Of a DNA stretch of 64,000 nt, positions 52,458-61,538 are shown in pieces. The DNA comes from Gammaproteobacteria bacterium (GTDB taxonomy: Bacteria > Pseudomonadota > Gammaproteobacteria > Xanthomonadales > Wenzhouxiangellaceae), in NCBI GenBank assembly GCA_021772975.1, contig JAJFKY010000011.1:1-64000 (forward strand), in the 5' to 3' direction. Position numbers and translations under genes: made by a program. A model generated the notes under the pieces. That model did no database searches and was not told the DNA's origin. It saw only the letters and a list, made by a program, of their open reading frames with translations. Each line of letters starts with the position of its first letter. Position 1 is the stretch's first letter.

Positions 52458-52864
52458 AACAACTGTTTCCTCATGCGCGCTTCCAGCAGCTCAAAGGCGT
52501 GCTCAAACGCCTGCCTGACAGTATCCTCCGAACCTTCTGCTTTAGCCGGGTCGGGAATACTCCAATGCAGCTGCTTAGCCGCACCAAGCAACACCGGGCA
52601 ACTTTCGCTGGCGGCCTGGTCGCATACCGTGATCACCAGCTCAAAAGGCTGGCCGGCAAACTCGTCCCAGGACTTGCTGCGTGGCGCTACCGCCTCAATG
52701 CCATGGCGTTGTAATGCTGCAATGGATTCAGGATGCACATAACCGGCCGGCGAACTGCCTGCGCTGACTGCATGGTATTGTCCTTTGCCGAAATGATTGA
52801 GCATGGCTTCGGCCATGATTGAGCGGCAGGAATTACCGGTGCACAGTACCAGTACCTGTTTCAT
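52454..52864 (-). CDS. arsC: Thioredoxin-linked arsenate reductase ArsC
   Basis: This 136-residue protein is of the low-molecular-weight phosphatase-fold type. CTGNSCRS provides Cys8 and Cys13. [11 protein letters not shown] supplies Cys81 and Cys89, which relay the disulfide to thioredoxin. It reduces arsenate to arsenite for Acr3 to expel. Its start overlaps the end of the VOC gene. Confidence 0.94.
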   Translation of the reverse strand: MKQVLVLCTGNSCRSIMAEAMLNHFGKGQYHAVSAGSSPAGYVHPESIAALQRHGIEAVAPRSKSWDEFAGQPFELVITVCDQAASESCPVLLGAAKQLHWSIPDPAKAEGSEDTVRQAFEHAFELLEARMRKQLL

Positions 52865-53304
52865 CAGTTGCAGCAGTCCGCGGTTTTTTCAGCCGGCACA
52901 CAGCAGGCTTGATCTGTAGTTATGGCGTGGTCCGAGAACAGTTCCGTATCCGCCATGCTCTGATAGGCTTCCCAGGCGATGCCGGCGGGATCGGTCAGCC
53001 AGGACTTGTCGGCGCGGGCATAGCAGCAGACTGTTTCGCCCTCGTCAAACAGCGAGATATCGGCGGCTTTGAAGCGGGCTCGCAAGTGTTCCAGTTCGCT
53101 GTGTTCGTCTACCTGCAAGCCAAGATGATCAAGCCCGGCTTTGCCTGCGCGGGTAGAGATGGCGAAGTTGATGCGGGGATCATCCAGCAGCCACTTCGCG
53201 TAGTCGAGTTTGGTTTTTACCGGCTCGGCATTGAACAGTGCGGTGTAGAATCTGACGCTTTGCTCAAGGTCTTTGACATTAATGTGGATGTGCATTCGTT
53301 GCAT
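52864..53304 (-). CDS. arsI: ArsI-type C-As lyase (VOC superfamily)
   Basis: This 146-residue protein has VOC metal ligands His5, His60 and Glu112, and the vicinal pair Cys93-Cys94 (TVCCYARADKSW) that binds trivalent organoarsenicals in ArsI. Family knowledge predicts oxygen-dependent cleavage of the carbon-arsenic bond of methylarsonous acid or aromatic arsenicals. The CadI name is used for close homologues. The C-terminus adds more Cys (QACCVPAEKTADCC), possibly for extra metal binding. Confidence 0.9.
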   Translation of the reverse strand: MQRMHIHINVKDLEQSVRFYTALFNAEPVKTKLDYAKWLLDDPRINFAISTRAGKAGLDHLGLQVDEHSELEHLRARFKAADISLFDEGETVCCYARADKSWLTDPAGIAWEAYQSMADTELFSDHAITTDQACCVPAEKTADCCN

Positions 53305-53319
53305 AGGAGTTAGCTCTGT

Positions 53320-53694
53320 TTATGGTGTTGCCTCGGTCTTATCTGCACAGCAGTTGGCCAATTCGATAATCGAGCATCCGTTTTTTAGGTCTTCGCGGAT
53401 ACTGGCAAACTCCACGCTGCAGCAATCCTTGACCATAAAAGCAATCAAGTCGTGCGTCAGGTCGAAGTTGGCCGAGTAAATAACCGAGCGGCCCAATTTG
53501 CGTGACGATATGATGCCGGCCTGGGCAAGATGATTGAGATGAAAAGACATGGTGTTGTGCGGCGTTCCCAGTGTTTCACTGAGTACGCCGGCAGCCAGCC
53601 CGTCCGGGCCAGCCTGGACCAACAACCGGAAGGCCCTCAGGCGTGTTTCCTGAGAGAGCGCAGCAAACATGTTCATGGCTGTATGAATGTCCAT
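53320..53694 (-). CDS. arsR: Arsenic-responsive ArsR repressor
   Basis: This 124-residue winged-helix repressor has the recognition helix in TPHNTMSFHLNHLAQAG. The metalloid-binding Cys are at VKDCCS, and another CC is near the C-terminus (ELANCCAD). The Cys arrangement (C-terminal, not in helix alpha3) is like the Acidithiobacillus-type ArsR rather than the plasmid R773 form. Its promoter carries an inverted repeat. The ATG at 53694 lies six bases after the predicted -10, so the mRNA may be leaderless. Confidence 0.9.
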   Translation of the reverse strand: MDIHTAMNMFAALSQETRLRAFRLLVQAGPDGLAAGVLSETLGTPHNTMSFHLNHLAQAGIISSRKLGRSVIYSANFDLTHDLIAFMVKDCCSVEFASIREDLKNGCSIIELANCCADKTEATP

Positions 53695-53700
53695 GTGTCC

Positions 53701-53729
53701 AGACTAGTAGACATATTTAGATATGTCAA
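53701..53729 (-). promoter_or_regulatory. ArsR operator inside the ars promoter
   Basis: On the minus strand -35 TTGACA (53724-53729) and -10 TAGTCT (53701-53706) are separated by 17 bases. The spacer is filled by GACATATTTAGATATGTC (53710-53727), a perfect 7-4-7 dyad, which places repressor directly on the promoter. Transcription would start within a base or two of the arsR ATG. Confidence 0.75.
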
Positions 53730-53854
53730 CAGCTATCGACCTATCTGGGTGGTGATTATGCGGCCAGGCAGTGACCAGGTACGCTCACCACTGTTGTCAT
53801 ACTGCTTAACAGGGCGATACGGAGAGGCTGGTTCCAGGCCTTGCCAGGCTGCAT

Positions 53855-54880
53855 TCAGTTGATGCGGCTGACCTGATAGTTTTGTGCCCGCAATAAATCC
53901 AGCAGATTATCCGGGCCAATCAGGTGCCCCTGACCGACCGCAATCAGCACATCTTTATCGTTGTTAAGGTATTTGACCACCTCAGGTATCCAGGCCCGGT
54001 TCCGGTAAGCCAGAAAAGCCTCGTAAATGATCGGGTAGTATTCCGCGAACAGTGCGCGTTTGCGGCTGACCTCATCCAGTTCACCACTGCGCCAGAGCTC
54101 ATACAGTTCGGTCAATTCATCCAGTGGGTCTTCAGCCTCTTCGATGGAGCTGCGCAGGTAATCGAGCACCACTTCAGGTTGCTGCGCGGGTTCAATATTC
54201 TGCATCGCCGAGGCTATCGCCTCCAACCGTAAAGCGGGGGTTTCCAGGCCAGCCAACTGGCGGCGATTCAAGCGGGCATGCGCCAGCAGCCAGTCCTCAA
54301 CGCCCCGTAATTCATTCAGGCCACTGTCGCGCCGGGGCAGCACGGAAAACATAAACAGGGTGCTGGGAGCGGACAGTTTTTCGAGATCATCGGGCTGCAG
54401 TCCACGCTGCGCTCCAGCGTCTATGATCTGCTGTTTCTCAGCTTCATCTAAATGCGAGAAAAGTGGTGTAAGCTCATGAATACCTTTGTTATTGCCAAAG
54501 CTTTGTTTGATAGTATTCTTTTTCTCGGTGCCTCGTTTACGCTGCTGGCTGTAATCGAGCTCCAGCACCAGCGTGTCAATTCTACGCAGCGCCAGGTTCA
54601 GTCCAGGTGAAACCCACTCCGGTTTGAGTAAAGGTGATTGCAGTCGGCTGGGAGCGGTTTTGCGTACGAAGGCAATCTCAGGTGATCTGCCCGGCGGCAG
54701 CACATGCACGGTACCGAATATCCACACCGCGCCATTCGAATCAGGGTGCTCTACTCGCCACAAAGGCGGATAACTGCGTTCACTGACAGGCAATCCACTG
54801 CAGCCGCTGACCAGCATCACCAGCAGTATTCCGGTCATCAGTCTGTTGCTGGATAATAAGTATGTACGTAATAGCCTCAT
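53855..54880 (-). CDS. TraB/GumN-family lipoprotein
   Basis: This 341-residue protein has a signal and lipobox (LVSGC near residue 27). TraB-domain motifs are WIFGTVHVLP near the start, GVEDWLLAHAR in the middle and VLIAVGQGHLIGPDNLLDLL at the end. These proteins are related to erythromycin-esterase/Tiki-type folds with His and Glu residues, but the bacterial function is not established. It does not belong to the ars operon, as it ends 160 bases downstream of arsR in divergent layout. Confidence 0.82.
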   Translation of the reverse strand: MRLLRTYLLSSNRLMTGILLVMLVSGCSGLPVSERSYPPLWRVEHPDSNGAVWIFGTVHVLPPGRSPEIAFVRKTAPSRLQSPLLKPEWVSPGLNLALRRIDTLVLELDYSQQRKRGTEKKNTIKQSFGNNKGIHELTPLFSHLDEAEKQQIIDAGAQRGLQPDDLEKLSAPSTLFMFSVLPRRDSGLNELRGVEDWLLAHARLNRRQLAGLETPALRLEAIASAMQNIEPAQQPEVVLDYLRSSIEEAEDPLDELTELYELWRSGELDEVSRKRALFAEYYPIIYEAFLAYRNRAWIPEVVKYLNNDKDVLIAVGQGHLIGPDNLLDLLRAQNYQVSRIN

Positions 54881-55112
54881 TATTTCGGAACTCCGGCGCC
54901 GATAGCGGTATAGCTTAACTGATCTCGTCTTACGGTTTTGAGGTGAAAAACATGCATGAGTTTCATTCCATCAGCCGTCCTTGATCACAGCCCAGTATCA
55001 GACCAGCGGGACTGGTCGCGCGATGGTTCGTCAGAGGTACCGGCTGGTGCTGTTTGTTAGCTTGGCCAATCCTCATCCGCTGCTTGCTTTCAGCACCGCT
55101 GTATGTAAACAG

Positions 55113-58100
55113 TCACGCGGGCACGGGAGCTGTATGTTCCTGATCGGTTTCATTACTGTGATCACGGGCAATCAGAATATAGATGGCGGGCACCACAAAC
55201 AGCGTAAACAGCGTGCCGATAAACATTCCGCCGACCAGTACCAGGCCAATTGAGTTACGCGCTTCGGCGCCGGCGCCGGTCACCAGCACCAGCGGAAAGT
55301 GTCCCGCAATGGTGGCCACGGTGGTCATCAGGATCGGACGCAGACGGGTACTGGCCGATTCCTGGATGGCTTCCAGTTTGTTGTGACCCCCGCGCTGCAA
55401 TTGATTGGCGAATTCAACGATTAAAATACCATTTTTGGCGATCAGCCCGACCAGTGTGACCAGGCCGACCTGGGAGTAAATGTTCAGCGTGGTGGTCCAG
55501 CCATCGGTCCAGAAACCCAATTGTGGACTGGGCATTTTCAGAAAGGTGAAGACCAGTGCGCCGAACATCGCCAGCGGCACCGAGCCGGCCAGGATAATCA
55601 GCGGATCACGAAAGCTGTTGAACTGAGCGGCCAGCACCAGGAAAATCAGGGTGACGGCCAGCAGGAACGCGGGCAGGAAGGTATTACCCTCCGAACGCAA
55701 CTGACGTGATTCGCCGGTGTAGTCGATCAGGTAGCCGGCTGGCAGAATTTTTGCGGCTTCATCTTCCAGAAAGGTGAGCGCCTGATCCAGTGGCCTGATC
55801 GCGACACCGCTGATTTTGACTGAATTCAACTGCTGAAAACGATTGATGGAACGGGGCACGGTTTTATATTCGATATCCACCAGAGCGCCCAGTTGTACCA
55901 GCTCGCCGTCCGGGCCGGTTACAAAAATATCCTGTAACTGCTCGGCGGTCAGCCGCTGGTTGCGTTGAATCTGCGGAATCACCTTGTAACTGCGGCCATC
56001 AATACTGAACCGGTTGACAAAATTACCGCCTACCATGGCGCCCAGATCGGCGCCAATGTCCTGCAGGCTGAGCGCCAGATCGCCGGCCCGGCTGCGGTTA
56101 ATATTCAATTGCGCCTGAGGCTGATCAATTTTGAGATCAATGACGGGAGGAAAAGCGAACATGCCGCTCATGGTCGCGGCTTGTTGCAACTGCTCGGCAA
56201 AGCCGACCAGTATTTCCGGCTCGGCGGTTGAAGCCAGTACAAACTCAACCGGAAACTGTCCGCCGCCGGGCAGCGCGGGCGGGGTAACTGGAAACAGGTT
56301 GATACCGGTCAGTTCCGCCAGCCGCTGTTGTACCTCCGGTTGTATATCGAACACCGTGCGGGAGCGCTGATCCCAGGGTTTTAGCACCATACCGCTGAAG
56401 CCGAATGCAGGGCTGATCAGTTGAAAGGTGAAATCGCTTTCCGGATAGCTTAGAAAAATCTCATCAGCGGCATCGGTATACAGGGTGGTGTATTCCAGGG
56501 TGGCGTTGGCGGGTGCTTCCACAATGCCGAAAATAACGCCCTGATCTTCGGCCGGCGCGAGTTCTTTGGACGATAGCATAAACATCGGCACGCTCAGCAG
56601 GCTGATCACAACCCACACGATATAGACCGCCGGGCGGGCCTGCAGACTGCTGTTGAGCAGGCGCGAATAGCGGTTATTCAGACGTTCAAAATGGCGCGCT
56701 GTAAAGGCCGCAAAGCCTCGCTCCTGCATCCCGGATTTGAGCATCCGCGAACTCATCATTGGTGACAGAGTCAGTGCCACCACGCCGGAAATAGCCACCG
56801 CACCGGCCAGCGTAAAGGCGAACTCCCGGAACAGGCTGCCGGTCAGACCGCCCTGAAAACCGATCGGCAGATACACCGCGGCCAGGGTGATGGTCATGGC
56901 GATAATCGGGTTGACCAGCTCGCGTGCGCCCAGCAGCGCCGCCTGCAGCGGTGATTTACCCTCACTGATATGCCGCTCGACATTTTCCACCACCACGATC
57001 GCGTCATCGACCACCAGACCGACCGATAAGACAATCGCCAGCAGGGTCAGCAGGTTAATGGTGAAGCCGAACACCTGCATCAGAAAAACCGCGCCGATCA
57101 GCGATAGAGGTATGGCAATGACCGGAATCAGCGCGGAACGCAATGATCCCAGGAACAAAAAGATCACGATAATCACGATGATCAGTGTTTCTATCAGGGT
57201 TTTGACGACATCGGTAATCGCGGCATCAATGTATTCGGTGGCGTCGTAGGCTACCGCAGCCTGCATGCCACTGGGCAGGTCCGCCTGAATGGACTGCATT
57301 TCTTCGCGGACCCGTTTGATGACATCCAGCGTGTTGGCGTTGGGCAGCACAAACATGCCCATAAACACGGCGGTAACACCACTGAAGCGGACTTCCGTTT
57401 CGTAATCCTCAGCTCCCAGCACCACCTCGGCAATATCCTCCAGGCGCACAATGCCGTTGGTTTCCTGGCGTATGATCAGGCGCTTAAAGTCGTTGACGTT
57501 GCGCAGGTCGGTATTGGTGGTCAGGTTCAGTTCAATCAATGCGCCTTTGGTGGAGCCTGGCGCGGCCAGAAAATTATTTGCCGCCAGCGCCTGACGGACC
57601 TGCACCGGCGTTACATTCATCGCCGCCATCTGCTCAGGGTTCAGCCAGATACGCATGGCGAAGGTCCGGCCGCCCAGGATTTCAGCCTGTTGGACGCCTT
57701 CGATGGAAGCCAGGCGCGGCTCCACCACCCGGACCAGAAACTCGGTGATTTCATTCTGCTGCAGAATGTCCGAACTGAAGCTTAAATAGGCGGAGGCGAA
57801 CTCACTGTCAGCCGAAACCACGTCGATAGTGGGCACTTCAGCCTCGGGCGGCAGGTCATTGCGGACTTGATCAACCTTGGCGCTGATTTCCGACAGCGCC
57901 TTGATCGGGTCGTAATTAAGTTTCAGGCGGGCAGTGATGGTGGATACGCTCTGGCTGCTCTGTGATTCGATGTACTCAATGCCATCGGCTTCCGCGATCA
58001 CGCGCTCCAGTGGCGTGGTGATAAAGCCGCGCACCAGTTCCGCGCTGGCGCCCACATACACGGTACTGATGGTCACCGATGAGTTTTCACTGCGCGGATA

Positions 58101-58208
58101 TTGCCGCACATTCAGAGAGCCGATGGCCTGCAGTCCCGCCACAATGATCAGCAGGCTGACCACTACCGCCAGCACCGGGCGCTGGATAAATAAATCGGTG
58201 AATTTCAT
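55113..58208 (-). CDS. RND multidrug efflux pump (HAE1/AcrB family)
   Basis: This 1031-residue inner-membrane pump has the HAE1 pattern. The double Asp proton relay is in GLVVDDAIVVVENVERH, and the Lys partner is in LIAKNGILIVEF. Twelve helices and two periplasmic loops fit drug or solvent export. Heavy-metal methionines are lacking. It is the second gene after the adaptor (11-base gap). No outer-membrane channel gene is next to it. Confidence 0.93.
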   Translation of the reverse strand: MKFTDLFIQRPVLAVVVSLLIIVAGLQAIGSLNVRQYPRSENSSVTISTVYVGASAELVRGFITTPLERVIAEADGIEYIESQSSQSVSTITARLKLNYDPIKALSEISAKVDQVRNDLPPEAEVPTIDVVSADSEFASAYLSFSSDILQQNEITEFLVRVVEPRLASIEGVQQAEILGGRTFAMRIWLNPEQMAAMNVTPVQVRQALAANNFLAAPGSTKGALIELNLTTNTDLRNVNDFKRLIIRQETNGIVRLEDIAEVVLGAEDYETEVRFSGVTAVFMGMFVLPNANTLDVIKRVREEMQSIQADLPSGMQAAVAYDATEYIDAAITDVVKTLIETLIIVIIVIFLFLGSLRSALIPVIAIPLSLIGAVFLMQVFGFTINLLTLLAIVLSVGLVVDDAIVVVENVERHISEGKSPLQAALLGARELVNPIIAMTITLAAVYLPIGFQGGLTGSLFREFAFTLAGAVAISGVVALTLSPMMSSRMLKSGMQERGFAAFTARHFERLNNRYSRLLNSSLQARPAVYIVWVVISLLSVPMFMLSSKELAPAEDQGVIFGIVEAPANATLEYTTLYTDAADEIFLSYPESDFTFQLISPAFGFSGMVLKPWDQRSRTVFDIQPEVQQRLAELTGINLFPVTPPALPGGGQFPVEFVLASTAEPEILVGFAEQLQQAATMSGMFAFPPVIDLKIDQPQAQLNINRSRAGDLALSLQDIGADLGAMVGGNFVNRFSIDGRSYKVIPQIQRNQRLTAEQLQDIFVTGPDGELVQLGALVDIEYKTVPRSINRFQQLNSVKISGVAIRPLDQALTFLEDEAAKILPAGYLIDYTGESRQLRSEGNTFLPAFLLAVTLIFLVLAAQFNSFRDPLIILAGSVPLAMFGALVFTFLKMPSPQLGFWTDGWTTTLNIYSQVGLVTLVGLIAKNGILIVEFANQLQRGGHNKLEAIQESASTRLRPILMTTVATIAGHFPLVLVTGAGAEARNSIGLVLVGGMFIGTLFTLFVVPAIYILIARDHSNETDQEHTAPVPA

Positions 58209-58219
58209 ACCGCCGCCGG

Positions 58220-59344
58220 TTATCGGTTATCAGGTTGTGGTTGGAGTTGAAAATCCGGCTGCAGCGTATTATCAATACTCACAGCTTGACCGTTGCGTAA
58301 TTTGAACACCCCGGTGGTCACCACCTGTTGGCCGGCTTCCAGGCCGGTTTCCACGGCCACGAAATCACCTTGCTGGCGGCCCAGCCGGACAAATTGCTGC
58401 CGCACCGTCTGGCCGCCACCAGCTGATTCGATGATATATACCGAATCACCATAAGCTGCGTTCAGAACGGCGCTGGCCGGAATCGCCAGCACCTGCTCGG
58501 GTTGTGGTAAAACCACCGCAACACTGGCTGACATGCCGGGCAGCACTTTGCCAGCGGAATTGGGCAGGGTGGCCTGGACCGCAAGATTGCGGGTGCTGGC
58601 ATCCACTTCAGGATTGATGGTGGTGATGAATCCAGACAGCGCTTGAGGCTCAAGCGCGTCCAGCAGCGAATCGGTGTAAGCGCTTACCGTAAGTCCGGTC
58701 TGCAACTGATTGTAGTGACGCTGAGGCAAGACAAAGTTGAGCAGGATCGGGTCCAGCGTCTGCAGTGAAACAATCGGATCGCCTTCTCTTAAAACCTGAC
58801 CCAGATTGACCTGCCGAATGCCCAGTCGGCCGGCAAATGGCGCGCGGATGGTCTTTCTCTCGATGTTGGCACGAATACTGTCAGCTCTGGCCCGGGCCTG
58901 CTGCAAGGCCGCATCAGCACTATCGAAGGCAGCCTGCGAGCCTGCCTGGGTGGTCAGCAACTGCCGGCTGCGCTGCAAATCCAGCTCGCCCAGTGCAATC
59001 GCTGACTCAGCTTCGCGTAATTGGGCGCGTTCGGTGGCAATATCCTGCTGCACCAGCAGTTCGCCCACCGCAACTTCAGTGCCGGACTGAAACTCAATCG
59101 CAGTCACGGCACCAGGCTGTTCGGCGGATACCGTAACCCCTTCAACGGCCTCAAATGCACCGACGGTATGCAGTTCTGAGTCCCAGGTCTGTAAGCTGAC
59201 TTCGGCCGCGTTGACCGTTAGAGGTGGTTCGGTGAAGTTTTCACCAGAGGCGATCAAAGCGCCAATCTGGGCGCCTTTGATGCCGCCCAGCACAGCGATA
59301 ACGATAATTAAGCCAATGACGGCGAGTAGTATGCGTTTTTTCAT
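58220..59344 (-). CDS. RND periplasmic adaptor (MexA/AcrA-like)
   Basis: This 374-residue adaptor has an N-terminal membrane anchor (LLAVIGLIIVIAVLGGIKGAQ). It has a short helical hairpin (about 100-160) and IRAPFAGRLGIRQVNLGQVL in the lipoyl-like domain. LNFVLPQRHYNQL marks the barrel. It should recruit an outer-membrane channel from elsewhere in the genome. Confidence 0.92.
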   Translation of the reverse strand: MKKRILLAVIGLIIVIAVLGGIKGAQIGALIASGENFTEPPLTVNAAEVSLQTWDSELHTVGAFEAVEGVTVSAEQPGAVTAIEFQSGTEVAVGELLVQQDIATERAQLREAESAIALGELDLQRSRQLLTTQAGSQAAFDSADAALQQARARADSIRANIERKTIRAPFAGRLGIRQVNLGQVLREGDPIVSLQTLDPILLNFVLPQRHYNQLQTGLTVSAYTDSLLDALEPQALSGFITTINPEVDASTRNLAVQATLPNSAGKVLPGMSASVAVVLPQPEQVLAIPASAVLNAAYGDSVYIIESAGGGQTVRQQFVRLGRQQGDFVAVETGLEAGQQVVTTGVFKLRNGQAVSIDNTLQPDFQLQPQPDNR

Positions 59345-59789
59345 AATTCAGTGTGTCTGTTGACCCGGCAGCAGCCAGTTGCATGCTGAGTTCTGATGCG
59401 CGCGAGGCAGCGCTGAGGTTCCGTAATTATAAACGAATCCATGCTTGCATAGACGAACCAGCCTGCGTTAATTCGACGCAGCTTGCTCATTGGTTGTAAT
59501 CGCTTCTAGTGTGCTGCAAACAAGCGGCAGAGCAGGGCGTGTTACCTGGCTGATGGTAGACATTAACAAAACTTATTCTCGATGCCTGGCATATGGGCTT
59601 GTGTCAGGGCTATAAGGTGCTGGAAGGCGTGCGGTTAAGGCTTGGGGATTAAGGATTCAATCTGCCATATTGGTGGCGGGGATTGCATATACGCCCAGCC
59701 AGTCCGGCTTATGCCAGCTGGCGAAGATACAACAATTTTGGGTGGGTTAAGAAAGTCTTTTCAATTAGAAAAATGATTAAATAAATATT
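59345..59789. other. Intergenic region upstream of the DUF2306 gene
   Basis: About 640 bases separate the divergent adaptor and DUF2306 genes. Most of 59345-59740 shows no protein-like frame or strong repeat. From 59750 it turns AT-rich, ending in the promoter at 59790. It probably contains the divergent promoter of the RND operon near 59345-59420. Confidence 0.4.
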
Positions 59790-59818
59790 TTAACTAATTG
59801 ATAATAAAACATTATACT
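59790..59818 (+). promoter_or_regulatory. Predicted sigma-70 promoter of the DUF2306 gene
   Basis: TTAACT (59790-59795) and TATACT (59813-59818) have a 17-base spacer in an AT-rich block. The transcript would start near 59825 and have a leader of about 160 nt; GAAGGAA lies before the ATG at 59986. Confidence 0.55.
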
Positions 59819-59985
59819 AACAGTAAATTCAAAGCTTATGCTGGAATGGTCACCAACTGCAATCGCTTTTCCGAGCTGCATAAAATTTTTGCCAGACCCA
59901 TGACTAAAGCCCTATGACGAACAGTTGGGAGTGTGAGAGTATTACAACACCATAACACCAGCCAATTGTCAGAGAAGGAAACAGC

Positions 59986-60822
59986 ATGGCTTATCATCAA
60001 AAAAATCAGGCTAACAGCCTGAGCGCGGGGTTATATCCCGTTGCGGATAAAACCCTAAGAGCAGCAGCGGTGTTCTGGTTTCTGACGGCTGTTATAGGCC
60101 AATGGATTTTCGTCTATTACCTGGTCGTTCACTATGGCGGCACAGCGGTGCAGGGTGACTGGGCAGCGTGGAGCCAGGGCGGGCCACAAGGAATGATCCC
60201 AGGTGATACGCTGGGCAATGTCTCGATGGCAATGCACATTTTGCTGGCAATAATCGTGATGTTCGGCGGGCCGCTGCAGCTTATTCCGAAGATTCGCAGC
60301 CGCTTTCCGACCTTCCATCGCTGGAATGGGCGCACCTTTATCCTGGGCGCTGTCGCAGGCAGCGTATTTGGCCTCTATATGATCTGGACCCGTGGCAGTG
60401 TGGGCGCACCTATTCAGCATATCGGTACCAGCCTGGACGGCATCTTGATAATGGTTTTTGCCGTCATCGCTGTACGCTTTGCGGTGGCCCGCAACATCGT
60501 CAGGCATCGCCGTTGGGCGTTGCGGCTGTTTATGGCGGTGAGTGCCGTGTGGTTTTTCAGAATAGGGCTGATGGCGTGGATAATACTCAATGGCGGACCC
60601 GTCGGTTTTGACCCTGAGACATTTACCGGGCCATTTCTTATATTTCTGTCTTTTGGACAATACCTTGTGCCGCTGGCCATACTTGAACTGTATTTACGCA
60701 CCCAGGATAGCGCTGGTGCAGCGGGCCGGTTTACGATGGCGGGTTTTCTATTGCTGGCAACTCTGGTAATGGGTGTTGGGATTTTCGGCGCCACCATGGG
60801 TATGTGGCTGCCACGCATGTAG
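59986..60822 (+). CDS. DUF2306 membrane protein
   Basis: This 278-residue protein has about seven membrane helices and matches DUF2306 (HILLAIIVMFGGPLQLIPKIR, TFHRWNGRTFILGA, NIVRHRRWALRLFM). The repeated HR-W and RH-RWA motifs are conserved in the family; heme or cofactor binding has been suggested for such patterns but is not shown here. The function is unknown. It is convergent with the MerR gene behind it. Confidence 0.82.
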   Translation: MAYHQKNQANSLSAGLYPVADKTLRAAAVFWFLTAVIGQWIFVYYLVVHYGGTAVQGDWAAWSQGGPQGMIPGDTLGNVSMAMHILLAIIVMFGGPLQLIPKIRSRFPTFHRWNGRTFILGAVAGSVFGLYMIWTRGSVGAPIQHIGTSLDGILIMVFAVIAVRFAVARNIVRHRRWALRLFMAVSAVWFFRIGLMAWIILNGGPVGFDPETFTGPFLIFLSFGQYLVPLAILELYLRTQDSAGAAGRFTMAGFLLLATLVMGVGIFGATMGMWLPRM

Positions 60823-60846
60823 TCCAGTGATAGTTCTACAAGCTAC

Positions 60847-61236
60847 TCAAGTATCCATTAATTCATCAATGACCGGGCAATCGTTCAAGCTGCCGTCCTG
60901 GCACTTGGCCGTTAATCGGATCAGCGCATTTTCCATCTGCCGCAGATCAAGCAACTTTTTCTGAACATCCAGTAAATGTTCAACCAATAACTCGTGCACA
61001 TCCGAGCAGTCCGGCTGCGTCTGCTGGGCGATTCCAGACAGGCGTTTCACTTCATTCTGGGTAAAGCCCAATGCCCGGCAACGCAGGATAAACTGCAGCC
61101 ATTTGAGGTGCTTACCATGATAGTCCCGGTAACCGTTCGGCAACCGCTCTGGCTTTGGTAACAGTCCGATCTTTTCGTAGTAGCGGATAGTTTCTATCGG
61201 GCAGGCTGCGGTTTCGGCGAGCAGTCCAATTTTCAT
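60847..61236 (-). CDS. CadR/PbrR-type MerR regulator
   Basis: This 129-residue MerR-family metal sensor has a winged HTH and IRYYEKIGLLP. Ligands Cys77, Cys112 and Cys120 (DCSDV and KCQDGSLNDC) match the divalent Cd/Pb/Zn sensors CadR and PbrR and differ from the CueR pair. Its operator faces the cassette on the other strand. Which metal it senses needs a test, because the downstream genes include a MerT-like protein. Confidence 0.88.
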   Translation of the reverse strand: MKIGLLAETAACPIETIRYYEKIGLLPKPERLPNGYRDYHGKHLKWLQFILRCRALGFTQNEVKRLSGIAQQTQPDCSDVHELLVEHLLDVQKKLLDLRQMENALIRLTAKCQDGSLNDCPVIDELMDT

Positions 61237-61251
61237 TTTAGGTTCCTTTAC

Positions 61252-61282
61252 TTGACTCTGTAGTAACTACAGGCTTTAGTAT
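61252..61282 (+). promoter_or_regulatory. MerR-type operator of the metal cassette
   Basis: TTGACT (61252-61257) and TAGTAT (61277-61282) are separated by 19 bases with the dyad CTGTAG-TAA-CTACAG between them. The core CTCTGTAGTAACTACAG is close to CadR/PbrR boxes. Transcription would run into the gene at 61327. Confidence 0.85.
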
Positions 61283-61326
61283 GCATAGCAACGTAGCCAA
61301 ATAGCAAGCCTGAGAGACACTAGCCA

Positions 61327-61536
61327 ATGCCGGACTTTATTCAGTTTTCAAAAATCACCTGTCCGCAGTGCGGGCATATCGAACGCGAGCGGATGCCAAT
61401 CAATGCCTGTCAATACCTTTATGAGTGCAAGGGCTGTGGTCAGTTATTAAGTCCGCAAGCAGGGGATTGTTGTGTGTACTGCTCTTACGGGAGTGTTAAA
61501 TGTCCACCAATCCAGCTTGGCAGTGTTTGTGCGTAG
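61327..61536 (+). CDS. GDCCVxC-type putative metal-binding protein
   Basis: This 69-residue protein has a treble-clef-like beginning (CPQCGHIERER, CKGCGQLL) and the motif AGDCCVYCSYGSVKCPPIQ near its C-terminus. This is the pattern of small GDCCVxC proteins that neighbour mercury and cadmium genes. It has nine Cys in all, so it very likely binds metal. It is the first gene after the MerR-type operator. Confidence 0.8.
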   Translation: MPDFIQFSKITCPQCGHIERERMPINACQYLYECKGCGQLLSPQAGDCCVYCSYGSVKCPPIQLGSVCA

Positions 61537-61538
61537 GC

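Noticed and set aside
51396-53729. Mobile arsenic island
   Set aside because: No integrase, transposase or inverted repeats flank the ars operon, and its composition resembles its neighbours; it may be native.
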